From positions 2,083,978-2,147,977 of the forward strand of contig NZ_CH672413.1 of NCBI RefSeq assembly GCF_000152705.1: 64,000 bases of DNA, in the 5' to 3' direction. The stretch is from Janibacter sp. HTCC2649 (GTDB lineage Bacteria > Actinomycetota > Actinomycetes > Actinomycetales > Dermatophilaceae). Below are positions 27,794-35,780 of this stretch, in pieces (within the stretch, counting starts at the first letter, position 1; each line of letters starts with the position of its first letter). The translations under genes and the position numbers were made by a program. The notes under the pieces were generated by a model. The model was given only the letters and a program-made list of their open reading frames with translations. It was not told the DNA's origin and did not search any database.

Positions 27794-29599
27794 TCAGTAG
27801 GCGAGGCTGTGGCCGAACGGGTAGAGCACGGTGTCGGGGTCGTCCTTGGTGGGGATGTCGACGGGGAGCTTGCCGGTCGGTGCGACCGCGCCGGTGATGA
27901 TCTTGGCGGCCGACTCCATCGAGACGGCGTTGTAGGAGTACGTCGCGAGGTAGGTGCGCGTCCCCGGCAGGTAGGCGATGTCGTAGGGGTCGCGCGTTGC
28001 GACGACGATGACGGGAACTCCGTTGTCCTGCAACGCCTTCACGAGCCGCTGCTGGCCTGCCTTCTTGTCGGTGACGGCGGTGTCCCACGCCTTCATCGTG
28101 GTGATGACGACGTAGTCCTTGCCGGCCGCGGCAGCGACGGAGGCAGCGATCTGGGCATCGGTGGGGGCGGCGCCGGTCGTGACGCGTGTGCTCGTCGTGC
28201 CGGCCCTGTCGAGGGCCGCAGCCAGGGTCGTCGTGGCCACGTCGCCGTAGCCGGTGACGAGGACCTTCTTGCCCGCGGCCGCGATGGGGAGGACGGCGTC
28301 GTCGTTGCGGACGAGGGTGCCGGTGCGGTTGGTGATGTCGTCGGCGGCCGCGAGGTGCTCGGGCGTTCCGACGATGCTGCTGATCGTGTCCGCGTCGACC
28401 ATGGGATCGCTGACGATCCCCCGACGCACCTTTTGCTCGAGCACTCGACGCACCTTGGCGTCGAGGTCGGCCCGGCTGATGCGCCCGCTCTGCACCGCGT
28501 CGACGACTGCAGGGAAGGCCGTGGTCATCACCGGGGTCATGAGGAGCTGGTCGGCGCCAGCCTCGAGAGCACGCACGGCCACCTCGGCGTCGCCGTAGCG
28601 GTCCCGCACACCCTGCATCTCGAGGGAGTCGGTGATGATGACGCCCTTGTAGCCGAGCTCGTTGCGGAGCAGGTCGGTGAGGATGGGCTTGCTCAACGTC
28701 GCAGGGTCACCGGAGTCATCGAGGGCCGGGAAGTTGAGGTGCGCCGTCATGATCATGTCGATGCCCTGCTCGATGGCCGCCTTGAACGGCGGGGCGTCGA
28801 TGGCCTCCCACTGCTCGCGGCTGTGGGTGATGATCGGGAACGCGACGTGGCTGTCGGTGGCGGTGTCGCCGTGGCCGGGGAAGTGCTTGGCGCTCGAGGA
28901 GACGTTGCCGTCCTGCTGGTAGCCCGCGACCTGGGCCGCCACCAGCTCGGCGGTGAGCGCGGGGTTGCCCGAGAACGACCGGGTGCCGATGACCGGGTTG
29001 AGCGCGTTGACGTTGACGTCGGCGACCGGCGCGAAGTTCGTGTTGATGCCCAGCGCGCGCAGCTCCTGGCCCGTGATCCCTGCTGCTGTGCGGGCGTCCG
29101 TGGCTGACCGACCCGCACCGAGCGCCATGTTGCCGGGGAACTGGGTGGCTGGAGGGCCGACGCGAGTGACGACACCCATCTCCTGGTCGGTGGAGATGCC
29201 GAGCGGGATGTGCACCTTGGACGGCTGGGTGAGCGAAGCCTGCTGGAGCCCGTTGGACAGGGCCGCGATCTGCTGCGGGTTCTGGACGCTGCCGGTCCAT
29301 GCGAAGTAGATGACACCACCGAGGTGGTACTTCTGCACGGCCTCGGCAGGGGTGGCCACCCCGAAGATCGGGATGTTGCGGCTGTCGGCGGTGGTGGCGT
29401 CCTTGCCGTAGGCGTACTGGACGAAGAGCTGTCCGACCTTCTCCTCGAGCGTCATCCGGGCCAGGGTCGACTGAACCCAACCAGTGGGGCCGGCAGGGAC
29501 CGCGGCATCGGCCGACATGGCCGGCAAGGCCCCCGCGGCAAGGGTCGCAGCGACCGCCGAGGCGATCGCGGTGCGGCGGGTGACGGACGGACGGGGCAT
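27794..29599 (-). CDS. nagZ: Exported GH3 beta-N-acetylglucosaminidase (NagZ)
   Basis: The 601-residue protein has a signal peptide with two arginines (SVTRRTAIASAVAATLAAGALPAMSADA), possibly Tat. The GH3 N domain holds the NagZ loop KHFPGHGDTATDSH (238-251) with its His/Asp acid-base dyad, and the nucleophile Asp324 in IITDSLEM. The C domain (about 390-600) is the usual GH3 alpha/beta sandwich, as in long Bacillus-type NagZ. It removes GlcNAc from muropeptide non-reducing ends. Start ATG 29599 has GGAGA seven bases upstream. It is the first gene of the nagZ-namZ-hydrolase operon. Confidence 0.94.
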   Translation of the reverse strand: MPRPSVTRRTAIASAVAATLAAGALPAMSADAAVPAGPTGWVQSTLARMTLEEKVGQLFVQYAYGKDATTADSRNIPIFGVATPAEAVQKYHLGGVIYFAWTGSVQNPQQIAALSNGLQQASLTQPSKVHIPLGISTDQEMGVVTRVGPPATQFPGNMALGAGRSATDARTAAGITGQELRALGINTNFAPVADVNVNALNPVIGTRSFSGNPALTAELVAAQVAGYQQDGNVSSSAKHFPGHGDTATDSHVAFPIITHSREQWEAIDAPPFKAAIEQGIDMIMTAHLNFPALDDSGDPATLSKPILTDLLRNELGYKGVIITDSLEMQGVRDRYGDAEVAVRALEAGADQLLMTPVMTTAFPAVVDAVQSGRISRADLDAKVRRVLEQKVRRGIVSDPMVDADTISSIVGTPEHLAAADDITNRTGTLVRNDDAVLPIAAAGKKVLVTGYGDVATTTLAAALDRAGTTSTRVTTGAAPTDAQIAASVAAAAGKDYVVITTMKAWDTAVTDKKAGQQRLVKALQDNGVPVIVVATRDPYDIAYLPGTRTYLATYSYNAVSMESAAKIITGAVAPTGKLPVDIPTKDDPDTVLYPFGHSLAY

Positions 29600-29625
29600 G
29601 CGGGGCTCTCCGATGTGTCGGCGTG

Positions 29626-29667
29626 TCACAGCACTGTGAACAATTGACGCACTAGGTCTTCCTAGTG
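29626..29667 (-). promoter_or_regulatory. Two palindromes upstream of nagZ
   Basis: TCACAG-CA-CTGTGA (29626-29639) and CACTAGG-TCTT-CCTAGTG (29650-29667) are perfect inverted repeats 27 to 68 bases before the nagZ start. Both have the size of repressor operators. They differ from the palindrome near murQ. Which regulator binds is unknown. Confidence 0.5.
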
Positions 29668-29722
29668 GAACTTAGCCACAGAGAAGGGTCCGCGCAACCG
29701 CTATCGAGTGGTCATTTCGGAA

Positions 29723-29740
29723 CGGGAGCGGACGGCATAC
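29723..29740 (-). repeat. Dispersed intergenic repeat GTATGCCGTCCGCTCCCG
   Basis: Minus-strand copy of the 18-base repeat, just after the stop of the broken membrane-protein gene. Sixteen positions match the copy at 53631-53648. Confidence 0.6.
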
Positions 29741-29751
29741 GCCGCCTGTCG

Positions 29752-30329
29752 TCAGAGCAGGAGGCCCAGCAGCGGCGGCAGGAAGAGGCCGCCGACGACC
29801 GCGGCGAGGAAGCCGTGGGTCCAGCGCAATCGGTGCCCCTCCGGCCCGGCATGAGGCTCAGTCGCGAGTTCACGAAGCGCATAGGCCAGCACCCCGAGTC
29901 CGGCGAAGACGGTGGCGACGAGCACCCAGAACGGGCGCGTGCCCCTGCGCGGTGGCCAGGCCACGAGACTTCCGATGACGAGCACCAGCATGAGAAGACC
30001 CGGGTATGCCGCCCAGTCCCGATTCGGGGGCGCTGTCGCCGGCGTGAACTGGCCGGCACCCGATGCGCGCAGTGCCTCATAGGGGTCAGGTCCGTTGACG
30101 AGCAGGTCAACCACACGGGTGCGTCCGCCGTCGACGGTGTAGATCACCTGCGAGAGCGCCACTTCCTCGGGAAACCCGTCGGCGCCAGCTGCGGGCACGC
30201 CGGGACCGCCCACGCCAGCCAGGAGGCAACCATGAGCAGCGCCAGCAGACGACGGACCGTCGGCCGGTCACGGGGGGCAGCGAGCTCCGGGGCTGGAGCG
30301 TCAGCGGCCGGCGTGACGTCAGCGGTCAT
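29752..30329 (-). pseudogene. Membrane protein gene with apparent frameshift
   Basis: From ATG 30329 the frame reads MTADVTPAADAPAPELAA and a hydrophobic segment TVRRLLALLMVASWLAWAV, then a nonsense-like tail ending at 30144. In another frame, from 30213, the sequence continues GGPGVPAAGADGFPEEVALSQ, a soluble domain and two more helices (LLMLVLVIGSLVAW and VLVATVFAGLGVLAYAL) plus GFLAAVVGGLFLPPLLGLLL to 29752. Joining the halves at about 30195-30213 gives one protein of about 190 residues with four helices. One extra or missing base near 30200 would explain it. It may also be two genes, the second starting at GTG 30213, or a sequencing error. No family recognised. Confidence 0.5.
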
Positions 30330-30468
30330 GCCCAGATGCTCCCACTGCGCGGCCTGACGTGGCGCGAAGTCTGCAGGTCTCGCCCATCCACGTCGGTCTC
30401 GCTGGGCCATGGCGCCCTGGGGACATGGCCCAGTGAGAACGCCATGGATGGCGCGGAGGGGATGCAGC

Positions 30469-30497
30469 AAGGGCCCCGACACGTGGTCGGGGCCCTT
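30469..30497 (-). terminator. Terminator after tRNA-Ser(GGA)
   Basis: AAGGGCCCCGAC (30469-30480) and GTCGGGGCCCTT (30486-30497) form a perfect 12-bp stem with a 5-base loop, eight bases past the tRNA 3' end. Confidence 0.88.
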
Positions 30498-30504
30498 GAT
30501 CTGG

Positions 30505-30589
30505 CGGAGGATAGGGGATTCGAACCCCTGCGGGTGTTACCCCAACGCGCTTTCCAAGCGCGCGCACTAGGCCACTATGCGAATCCTCC
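30505..30589 (-). tRNA. tRNA-Ser (anticodon GGA)
   Basis: On the minus strand the sequence begins GGAGGAT and ends ATCCTCC plus discriminator G. The anticodon arm is CGCGCTTGGAAAGCGCG (anticodon GGA, reading TCC and TCT), with a long variable arm (GTTGGGGTAACACCCGC) typical of class II tRNAs and a T arm AGGGG-TTCGAAT-CCCCT. CCA is not encoded. Confidence 0.96.
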
Positions 30590-30597
30590 AACGGAGG

Positions 30598-30603
30598 AGA
30601 TTA
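30598..30603 (-). promoter_or_regulatory. -10 hexamer of tRNA-Ser(GGA) promoter
   Basis: TAATCT on the minus strand ends eight bases before the mature tRNA 5' end, so transcription should begin at or next to it. Confidence 0.55.
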
Positions 30604-30632
30604 CCCGAGCGCTGATGCCCCACGAAATCCGC

Positions 30633-31499
30633 TCATTTCTGGCCCCGGTAGCGGCTCGGCGGCACGCCCACCAGGGCGGTGAAATCGCGGGTGAAGTGGG
30701 CCTGGTCGTACCAACCGTGGCGCAGCGCGAGATCGGTCAAGGACCCGTCGTATCCACCGTCAAGAGCCGCCACGACATCGTGCATCCGGTAGCGCCCGAG
30801 CACCCACTTCGGCCCGACCCCCACGTAGTGGAGGAAGTCGCGTTGCAGGGTCCGGGCCGAGACACCGTGCCGTTCCTCGAGGTCGGCCACGGCCAGGATC
30901 GAGCGGTCCTCCAGCATGTCGGCCACCACCCGCAGCACCCGGTCGTAGCGCGCGTCCCCGCCCACCGGCGCAGCCGGGAACGCCTCCTCGACCGCACTCA
31001 TCCCCGCCTCCAGAGCACCGTCGTCGCCCTCCACGTCGAGGCCCGCGAGCGCCGTGACAACCCCCGAGGGCACGACATCACGAGCAGCGACCGTGCGATC
31101 GGTCCATGCCCTCGCCGACAGCCCACTGAGCGCCGCGAGCCCACCGGGCCGGAACCGCAACCCCGCGACCCGCCCACTCCCCCGGATCTCTACATCGAAG
31201 CGGCGCGTCACGACCCCGGTGACCACGACCTCTTCACCCGCCGCCTCGGGCCGCGGGTGATCGCCGCGCTCGACCGTCAGCGAACAGGTTGGATGAGGCA
31301 GCACCTCACTGGCGAATGACGCACCCTCAGGCAGGTCCCACCGCAGCGACCAGTGGTTCTCGACCCAGTGGGACACCCGGGCCGAGGCCGGCCACCGCCG
31401 CACCTGAACGAACTCCGCCAGCTGCTCGGGTCGCAGGATCCCGGCGAAGGTCGCCGTGGCTGTCGTCGACACCGGTGGCGGATTTGTCCTATCGGGCAC
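30633..31499 (-). CDS. AraC-family transcriptional regulator
   Basis: The 288-residue protein has an N-terminal DUF6597-like sensing domain (VENHWSLRWDLPEG) and a C-terminal AraC double helix-turn-helix: first helix pair VADLEERHGVSARTLQRDFLHYVGVGPK, second LTDLALRHGWYDQAHFTRDFTALVGVPPSRYR. The GTG start at 31499 lies six bases after TAGGCT (31511-31506), so the mRNA is likely leaderless. It is divergent from a VOC protein gene 58 bases away, which is a likely target. The effector is unknown. Confidence 0.9.
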   Translation of the reverse strand: MPDRTNPPPVSTTATATFAGILRPEQLAEFVQVRRWPASARVSHWVENHWSLRWDLPEGASFASEVLPHPTCSLTVERGDHPRPEAAGEEVVVTGVVTRRFDVEIRGSGRVAGLRFRPGGLAALSGLSARAWTDRTVAARDVVPSGVVTALAGLDVEGDDGALEAGMSAVEEAFPAAPVGGDARYDRVLRVVADMLEDRSILAVADLEERHGVSARTLQRDFLHYVGVGPKWVLGRYRMHDVVAALDGGYDGSLTDLALRHGWYDQAHFTRDFTALVGVPPSRYRGQK

Positions 31500-31557
31500 C
31501 GGCCCAGCCTAGGGAGACTCGGTGACAAGCAACCCGATCCGACCAAGGAGCCCTCAC

Positions 31558-31926
31558 ATGGCCATCGCCACCCTCAAGATGCTCACCCTCGACAGCTCGG
31601 ACGCGAGCCGCGACGCGAAGTTCTGGTCGGCCGTCCTCGGCTGGGACGTTGCCGCCGACGGCGACGGCTACGCCATGCTCACCGGCCCCGACCACGCCCT
31701 CGGTTTCGGCACCCTCCCCGACCACGAGGAGCCCGGCTGGCCCAACGAGCACGGCACCAAGCAGTTCCACCTCGACCTCGCCGTCGACGACCTCGACGCT
31801 GCCGCCGCCGAGATCGTCACTCTCGGCGGGACCCTCCCCGACGAGCAGCCCGGAGAGACCTGGCGCGTCCTGCTCGACCCGAGCGGTCACCCCTTCTGCC
31901 TCACCAAGGCCGAGAACTGGGGCTGA
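31558..31926 (+). CDS. VOC-superfamily protein (glyoxalase/bleomycin-resistance fold)
   Basis: The 122-residue protein has the paired beta-alpha-beta units of the VOC fold: DASRDAKFWSAVLGWDV at the start, FHLDLAVDDLDAAAAEI in the middle and LLDPSGHPFCLTK at the end. These small proteins bind metals or sequester ligands, or are part of enzymes; the substrate is not evident. AAGGAG lies eight bases before ATG 31558. It is divergent from the AraC regulator. Confidence 0.9.
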   Translation: MAIATLKMLTLDSSDASRDAKFWSAVLGWDVAADGDGYAMLTGPDHALGFGTLPDHEEPGWPNEHGTKQFHLDLAVDDLDAAAAEIVTLGGTLPDEQPGETWRVLLDPSGHPFCLTKAENWG

Positions 31927-32021
31927 GCCGCCCACCCATTCGCCGCAGCCTCGACGCCGCTCGGCCAGCCGGTTCACGTGAACCTCTGGCCGAGCGGTCC
32001 GCAACGGGCCACGATGGCGAG

Positions 32022-33932
32022 ATGACCCACGACGGCTACGCGGCGGCATACCGGCAATCCCTGGACGACCCGGACACCTTCTGGCGCACGGCCGCCGAAC
32101 GGATCGAGTGGATCACTCCCCCGACGACGATCCTCGACAGCTCGAACCCGCCGCTCTATCGCTGGTTCACCGGCGCGACGCTCAACACGTGCTTCAACGC
32201 GCTCGACCGTCACGTGCGCGACGGCCGCGGCGAGCAGCCCGCACTCATCCACGACAGTCCCGTCACCGGAACCCAGCAGACCATCACGTATGCCGGCCTG
32301 CTGGGTCGCGTGGCGACGTTCGCCGGTGCGTTGGCGAGCCTGGGCGTCGGATCAGGCGACCGCGTCGTCATCTACATGCCGATGGTGCCGGAGGCCGTCG
32401 TCGCGATGCTCGCGTGTGCCCGGCTCGGGGCCATCCACTCGGTGGTGTTCGGTGGGTTCGCACCGGCCGAGCTGGCGGCGCGCATCGAGGACGCGCAGCC
32501 CAAGGTCGTCGTGGCCGCGAGCTGTGGGATCGAGCCGACGCGGGTCGTCGAGTACAAGCCGATGCTCGACGCCGCCCTGGACCGCAGCTCGCACAAGCCG
32601 GAGTCGGTCATCGTCTTCCAGCGCGAGCAGGCCCGGGCCGCGGTCGGTGAGCGCGACACCGACTGGGAGGAGATGGACTGGGACGAGCTCGTCTCCGACG
32701 CCGAACCCGCTGACTGTGTCGAGGTCGCGGCGACGGATCCGCTCTACGTCCTCTACACCTCCGGCACGACCGGCCGCCCCAAGGGGATCGTCCGCGACAA
32801 CGGTGGTCACGCCGTCGCCCTGCGCTGGTCGATGGACAACATCTATGGCATCAACCCGGGCGACGTGTGGTTCACCGCGAGTGACGTCGGCTGGGTCGTC
32901 GGCCACTCCTACATCGTCTATGCGCCGCTGCTCTCCGGCGCGACCACCGTTCTCTACGAGGGCAAACCGGTCGGCACCCCCGACGCCGGCGCCTTCTGGA
33001 GACTCATCGCCGAACACAAGGTGCGGGCCATGTTCACCGCCCCCACGGCATACCGGGCCATCAAACGGGACGACCCGAACGGTGAGCTGATGCGCGAGCA
33101 CGACCTCTCGTCCCTCGACACGGTCTTCCTCGCGGGCGAGCGGCTCGACCCCGACACCTACGAGTGGGCGACCTCGATGCTCGGCGTGCCCGTCGTGGAC
33201 AACTGGTGGCAGACCGAGACGGGCTGGCCGATCGCGTCGAACCTGCGCGGGCTCGAACCGATGCCGCTCAAGCCGGGTTCTCCGTCGGTTGCCGTGCCGG
33301 GGTATGCCGTGGCGATCCTCGACGAGTCCGGTGCGCCTCTGCCGGCCGGCCAGGAAGGTGCGATCTGCCTCAAGCTGCCGATGCCGCCGGGGACGTTGCC
33401 GACGCTGTGGGGCGACGACCAGCGCTACGTCGATGGGTATCTGTCGACATTCCCGGGCTACTACGTGTCGGGTGATGGCGGGCTCGTGGACGAGGACGGC
33501 TACCTCTATGTCATGGGGCGGACCGACGACATCCTCAACGTGGCCGGACACCGACTGTCGACGGGCTCGATCGAGGCGGCGCTGGCCGGTCACCCCGACG
33601 TCGCCGAGTGCGCGGTCATCGGTGTCGCCGATGAACTCAAGGGACAGGTGCCGCGTGGGCTCGTCGTCCTCAAGGGCGGCATCGATGGGACCGGCGCGGA
33701 GGGTGAGCGGATCTGTCGCGAACTCGTCCAGCGGGTCCGTGACGAGGTCGGTGCCGTGGCCGCGCTGCGGCAGGTCGACATCGTCGCCGCGCTGCCCAAG
33801 ACGCGCTCCGGCAAGATCCTGCGCAAGACGATGCGCGAGCTCGCCGACGGTCGGACGCCGGTGGTGCCGGGCACGATCGAGGATGCCTCCGTGCTCGACA
33901 CTCTCGCCCCGGTGCTGCGGAAGTCGAACTAG
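32022..33932 (+). CDS. Propionyl-CoA synthetase-like acyl-CoA ligase
   Basis: The 636-residue enzyme belongs to the acetyl/propionyl-CoA synthetase branch of the ANL family. It has an ACAS N-terminal domain (YRQSLDDPDTFW), P-loop YTSGTTGRPKG, the core block VDNWWQTETGWPI, hinge GRTDDILNVAGHRLSTGSIE and C-terminal PKTRSGKILRK with the acetylatable Lys. GHRLSTG (not GHRIGTAE) and its length favour PrpE, activating propionate; acetate or butyrate are possible. A CACGAT hexamer ends six bases before ATG 32022. Its stop codon shares CTAG with the convergent MFS gene. No methylcitrate genes are adjacent. Confidence 0.9.
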   Translation: MTHDGYAAAYRQSLDDPDTFWRTAAERIEWITPPTTILDSSNPPLYRWFTGATLNTCFNALDRHVRDGRGEQPALIHDSPVTGTQQTITYAGLLGRVATFAGALASLGVGSGDRVVIYMPMVPEAVVAMLACARLGAIHSVVFGGFAPAELAARIEDAQPKVVVAASCGIEPTRVVEYKPMLDAALDRSSHKPESVIVFQREQARAAVGERDTDWEEMDWDELVSDAEPADCVEVAATDPLYVLYTSGTTGRPKGIVRDNGGHAVALRWSMDNIYGINPGDVWFTASDVGWVVGHSYIVYAPLLSGATTVLYEGKPVGTPDAGAFWRLIAEHKVRAMFTAPTAYRAIKRDDPNGELMREHDLSSLDTVFLAGERLDPDTYEWATSMLGVPVVDNWWQTETGWPIASNLRGLEPMPLKPGSPSVAVPGYAVAILDESGAPLPAGQEGAICLKLPMPPGTLPTLWGDDQRYVDGYLSTFPGYYVSGDGGLVDEDGYLYVMGRTDDILNVAGHRLSTGSIEAALAGHPDVAECAVIGVADELKGQVPRGLVVLKGGIDGTGAEGERICRELVQRVRDEVGAVAALRQVDIVAALPKTRSGKILRKTMRELADGRTPVVPGTIEDASVLDTLAPVLRKSN

Positions 33933-35125
33933 CTCACGTTCGCTCGCGGCCGTGGTGCCCAGAGTGTGCGGGCCGAAAGGTGCTGTGCCACACCGGTGGT
34001 CAGCATTGCTGAGGAGGCGACGAGCCAGAACGTCCGCGTTCCTTGGTCCAGCATCAGCCCCATCACGGGTGGCCCGAGAGTCAGGGCGATGCCCCACGTG
34101 ATGCCGTAGGCGGCGAAGTAAGCGGCCTTCGCTCCGGGCGGAGCCAGCCGCGCCACGAGCGTGTAGGCGTAGCCGAGGAGGAGCGCGTCGCCGAGCGCGA
34201 CTACCGCGGTCGACAGGGTGTAGCCGATGGTCGTCGGAACGACCCCGGCGATGGCGAGTCCGGCCGTGAGGAGCACGTAGCCGCCGACCATTCGTCGGTG
34301 TGGATCGTCGTGGCGTCGCAGGAGTGGTTGAGCCGCGAGGATGACGAGCGCGGCCAACGTCGCGAGCAACCCCGCATCCGAAGGCGGGCGACCCGCAGCG
34401 GCGAGAGAGATGGGCAGGGCCATGGGAATGGCGAGGTAGACCGTGGCGAAGCTGGTGCCGGTGGCCATGAGCACGAGAAGGCGGCGATCGGACCGGGGTC
34501 GCGAGGGCGCGCCCAGCTCCCGGGCCGGACGCGGGGTGGGCGGCATGGTGGTGGCGACGAGCAGCGCACAGGCCAGTGCAGTGACGGCGTCGATGGCGAA
34601 CAGCCACTCGAGCCCGAGCCGCCCGACAGTGGCGGCGATGACGCCGGCCACAAGCCCTGCCGCCGACAGGGTCACGCCGAGCAGACCGTAGGCCGACGGC
34701 AGGAGGTGGTCGGGCGTGACATCGGCGATGAGGCCCTGACTCGCGGGCTCATAGATCTCGAAGCAGAGCCCGAGCAGGATCGCCCCGGCGAGAGCGACGC
34801 CCAGGCCGGGTGCAGCGGCGATGACGAGCTGAGCGGCTGCCGTGCCGATGAGACCGATGATCACGGCGGCCTTCGACCCGACCTCGCCGACCAGTCGCCC
34901 ACCCAGGAGACGCGAAGGGATGGTCGCGGCCCCGAACGCCCCGACGACCAGACCCGCGACAGTCACGGATGCCCCGTGGTCCTGCACGAGGAGCACCGCG
35001 AGGAAGGGCATCGAGAACGCGCCCAGCCGATTGACGAACCGCGCCACCAACAGCACCTTGACCGACCGCGGCAGTCCACCTCCCAGTGAGGCGAGGCGAC
35101 TGGTGATGGGGCTTTTGTCAGTCAT
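33929..35125 (-). CDS. MFS transporter
   Basis: The 398-residue protein has about twelve hydrophobic helices. The cytosolic loop between helices 2 and 3 carries PSRLLGGRLVGEVGSKAAV, the MFS motif A region (G-x-L-x-D-x-x-G variant). The fold fits drug-type exporters such as the DHA1 group; the substrate is unknown. ATG 35125 lies seven bases after a -10 TAGCGT (35138-35133), with -35 TTGAAC 17 bases upstream, so the transcript should be leaderless. It is divergent from a CGNR-type regulator, 36 bases away, which likely controls it. Confidence 0.9.
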   Translation of the reverse strand: MTDKSPITSRLASLGGGLPRSVKVLLVARFVNRLGAFSMPFLAVLLVQDHGASVTVAGLVVGAFGAATIPSRLLGGRLVGEVGSKAAVIIGLIGTAAAQLVIAAAPGLGVALAGAILLGLCFEIYEPASQGLIADVTPDHLLPSAYGLLGVTLSAAGLVAGVIAATVGRLGLEWLFAIDAVTALACALLVATTMPPTPRPARELGAPSRPRSDRRLLVLMATGTSFATVYLAIPMALPISLAAAGRPPSDAGLLATLAALVILAAQPLLRRHDDPHRRMVGGYVLLTAGLAIAGVVPTTIGYTLSTAVVALGDALLLGYAYTLVARLAPPGAKAAYFAAYGITWGIALTLGPPVMGLMLDQGTRTFWLVASSAMLTTGVAQHLSARTLWAPRPRANVS

Positions 35126-35132
35126 GGCTCCG

Positions 35133-35161
35133 ACGCTAGAGCCAGGGCGTAACCTGTTCAA
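35133..35161. promoter_or_regulatory. Overlapping divergent leaderless promoters
   Basis: In a 36-base intergenic gap, the minus-strand promoter has -35 TTGAAC (35161-35156), a 17-base spacer and -10 TAGCGT (35138-35133). The plus-strand -10 TAACCT (35150-35155) ends six bases before the regulator ATG and lies within the other promoter's spacer. The two promoters cannot both be occupied. Confidence 0.7.
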
Positions 35162-35734
35162 ATGCGTTTTGACAGTCACGTCGTGGACCTGCTCCGGGTG
35201 GCGACGAACCTCGTGAACACGCAGACCTGCCGCCACGCCGGAGGTCGCCCTGCGGAGAGCCCGACCGGGGCAGCGTTGCGCCGGGAGCTGGCCACCGTCC
35301 TCGTGCGCGAGGGGCGGGAGCCGCGCGTGGAGGAGCGCGACGCGAAGGTCCTGGCCCGGTTCGCGCGCGACGCCCGGCGCGTCTTCGAGGCCGCCGCCGA
35401 CGAGGATTTCGAGCGGGCCGCGGCTGCGACCAACGAGCTCCTGGCGTGGTCCCGCCCGGCACCCCGACTCGACCAGCACGGCTCGGTCTGGGACCTGCAC
35501 TTCCACGGACCCACCGACCGCCTCGGCGACGGCTGGGCAGCAGGGTGTGCGGCAGCGCTTGCCCTGGCGATCGGCAGCGAGCGCGCGGGGCGGCTCGGCG
35601 TCTGCAGCGCACCCGAATGCGACCGCGTCTATGTCGACCTCTCCAAGAACGGCAGTCGCAGCTTCTGCTCCGTCACCTGCCAGAACCGCGTCAAGAACAC
35701 CCGCCACCGACTCGTCCGAGCACCCGGCCGCTGA
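35162..35734 (+). CDS. CGNR zinc-finger regulator
   Basis: The 190-residue protein has an N-terminal ABATE-like helical domain (DLLRVATNLVNT...) and a C-terminal zinc finger with CSAPECDRVYVDLSKNGSRSF then CSVTCQNRVK. The signature is CQNRVK instead of the usual CGNRxK. CGNR proteins are thought to be DNA-binding regulators. It is leaderless (TAACCT ends six bases before the ATG) and divergent from the MFS exporter, so it likely senses a ligand exported by that pump. Confidence 0.88.
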   Translation: MRFDSHVVDLLRVATNLVNTQTCRHAGGRPAESPTGAALRRELATVLVREGREPRVEERDAKVLARFARDARRVFEAAADEDFERAAAATNELLAWSRPAPRLDQHGSVWDLHFHGPTDRLGDGWAAGCAAALALAIGSERAGRLGVCSAPECDRVYVDLSKNGSRSFCSVTCQNRVKNTRHRLVRAPGR

Positions 35735-35780
35735 CGAGACGGCCACGCACCCCCGGGCCGTGCGGCTCTAGCCTGACCGG

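Noticed and set aside
26328-29107. Plus-strand frames opposite namZ and nagZ
   Set aside because: Composition is Arg/Val/Asp-rich shadow of real genes with clear catalytic motifs on the other strand.
32352-34607. Minus-strand 751-codon frame
   Set aside because: Mostly antisense to the acyl-CoA synthetase and out of frame with the MFS gene.
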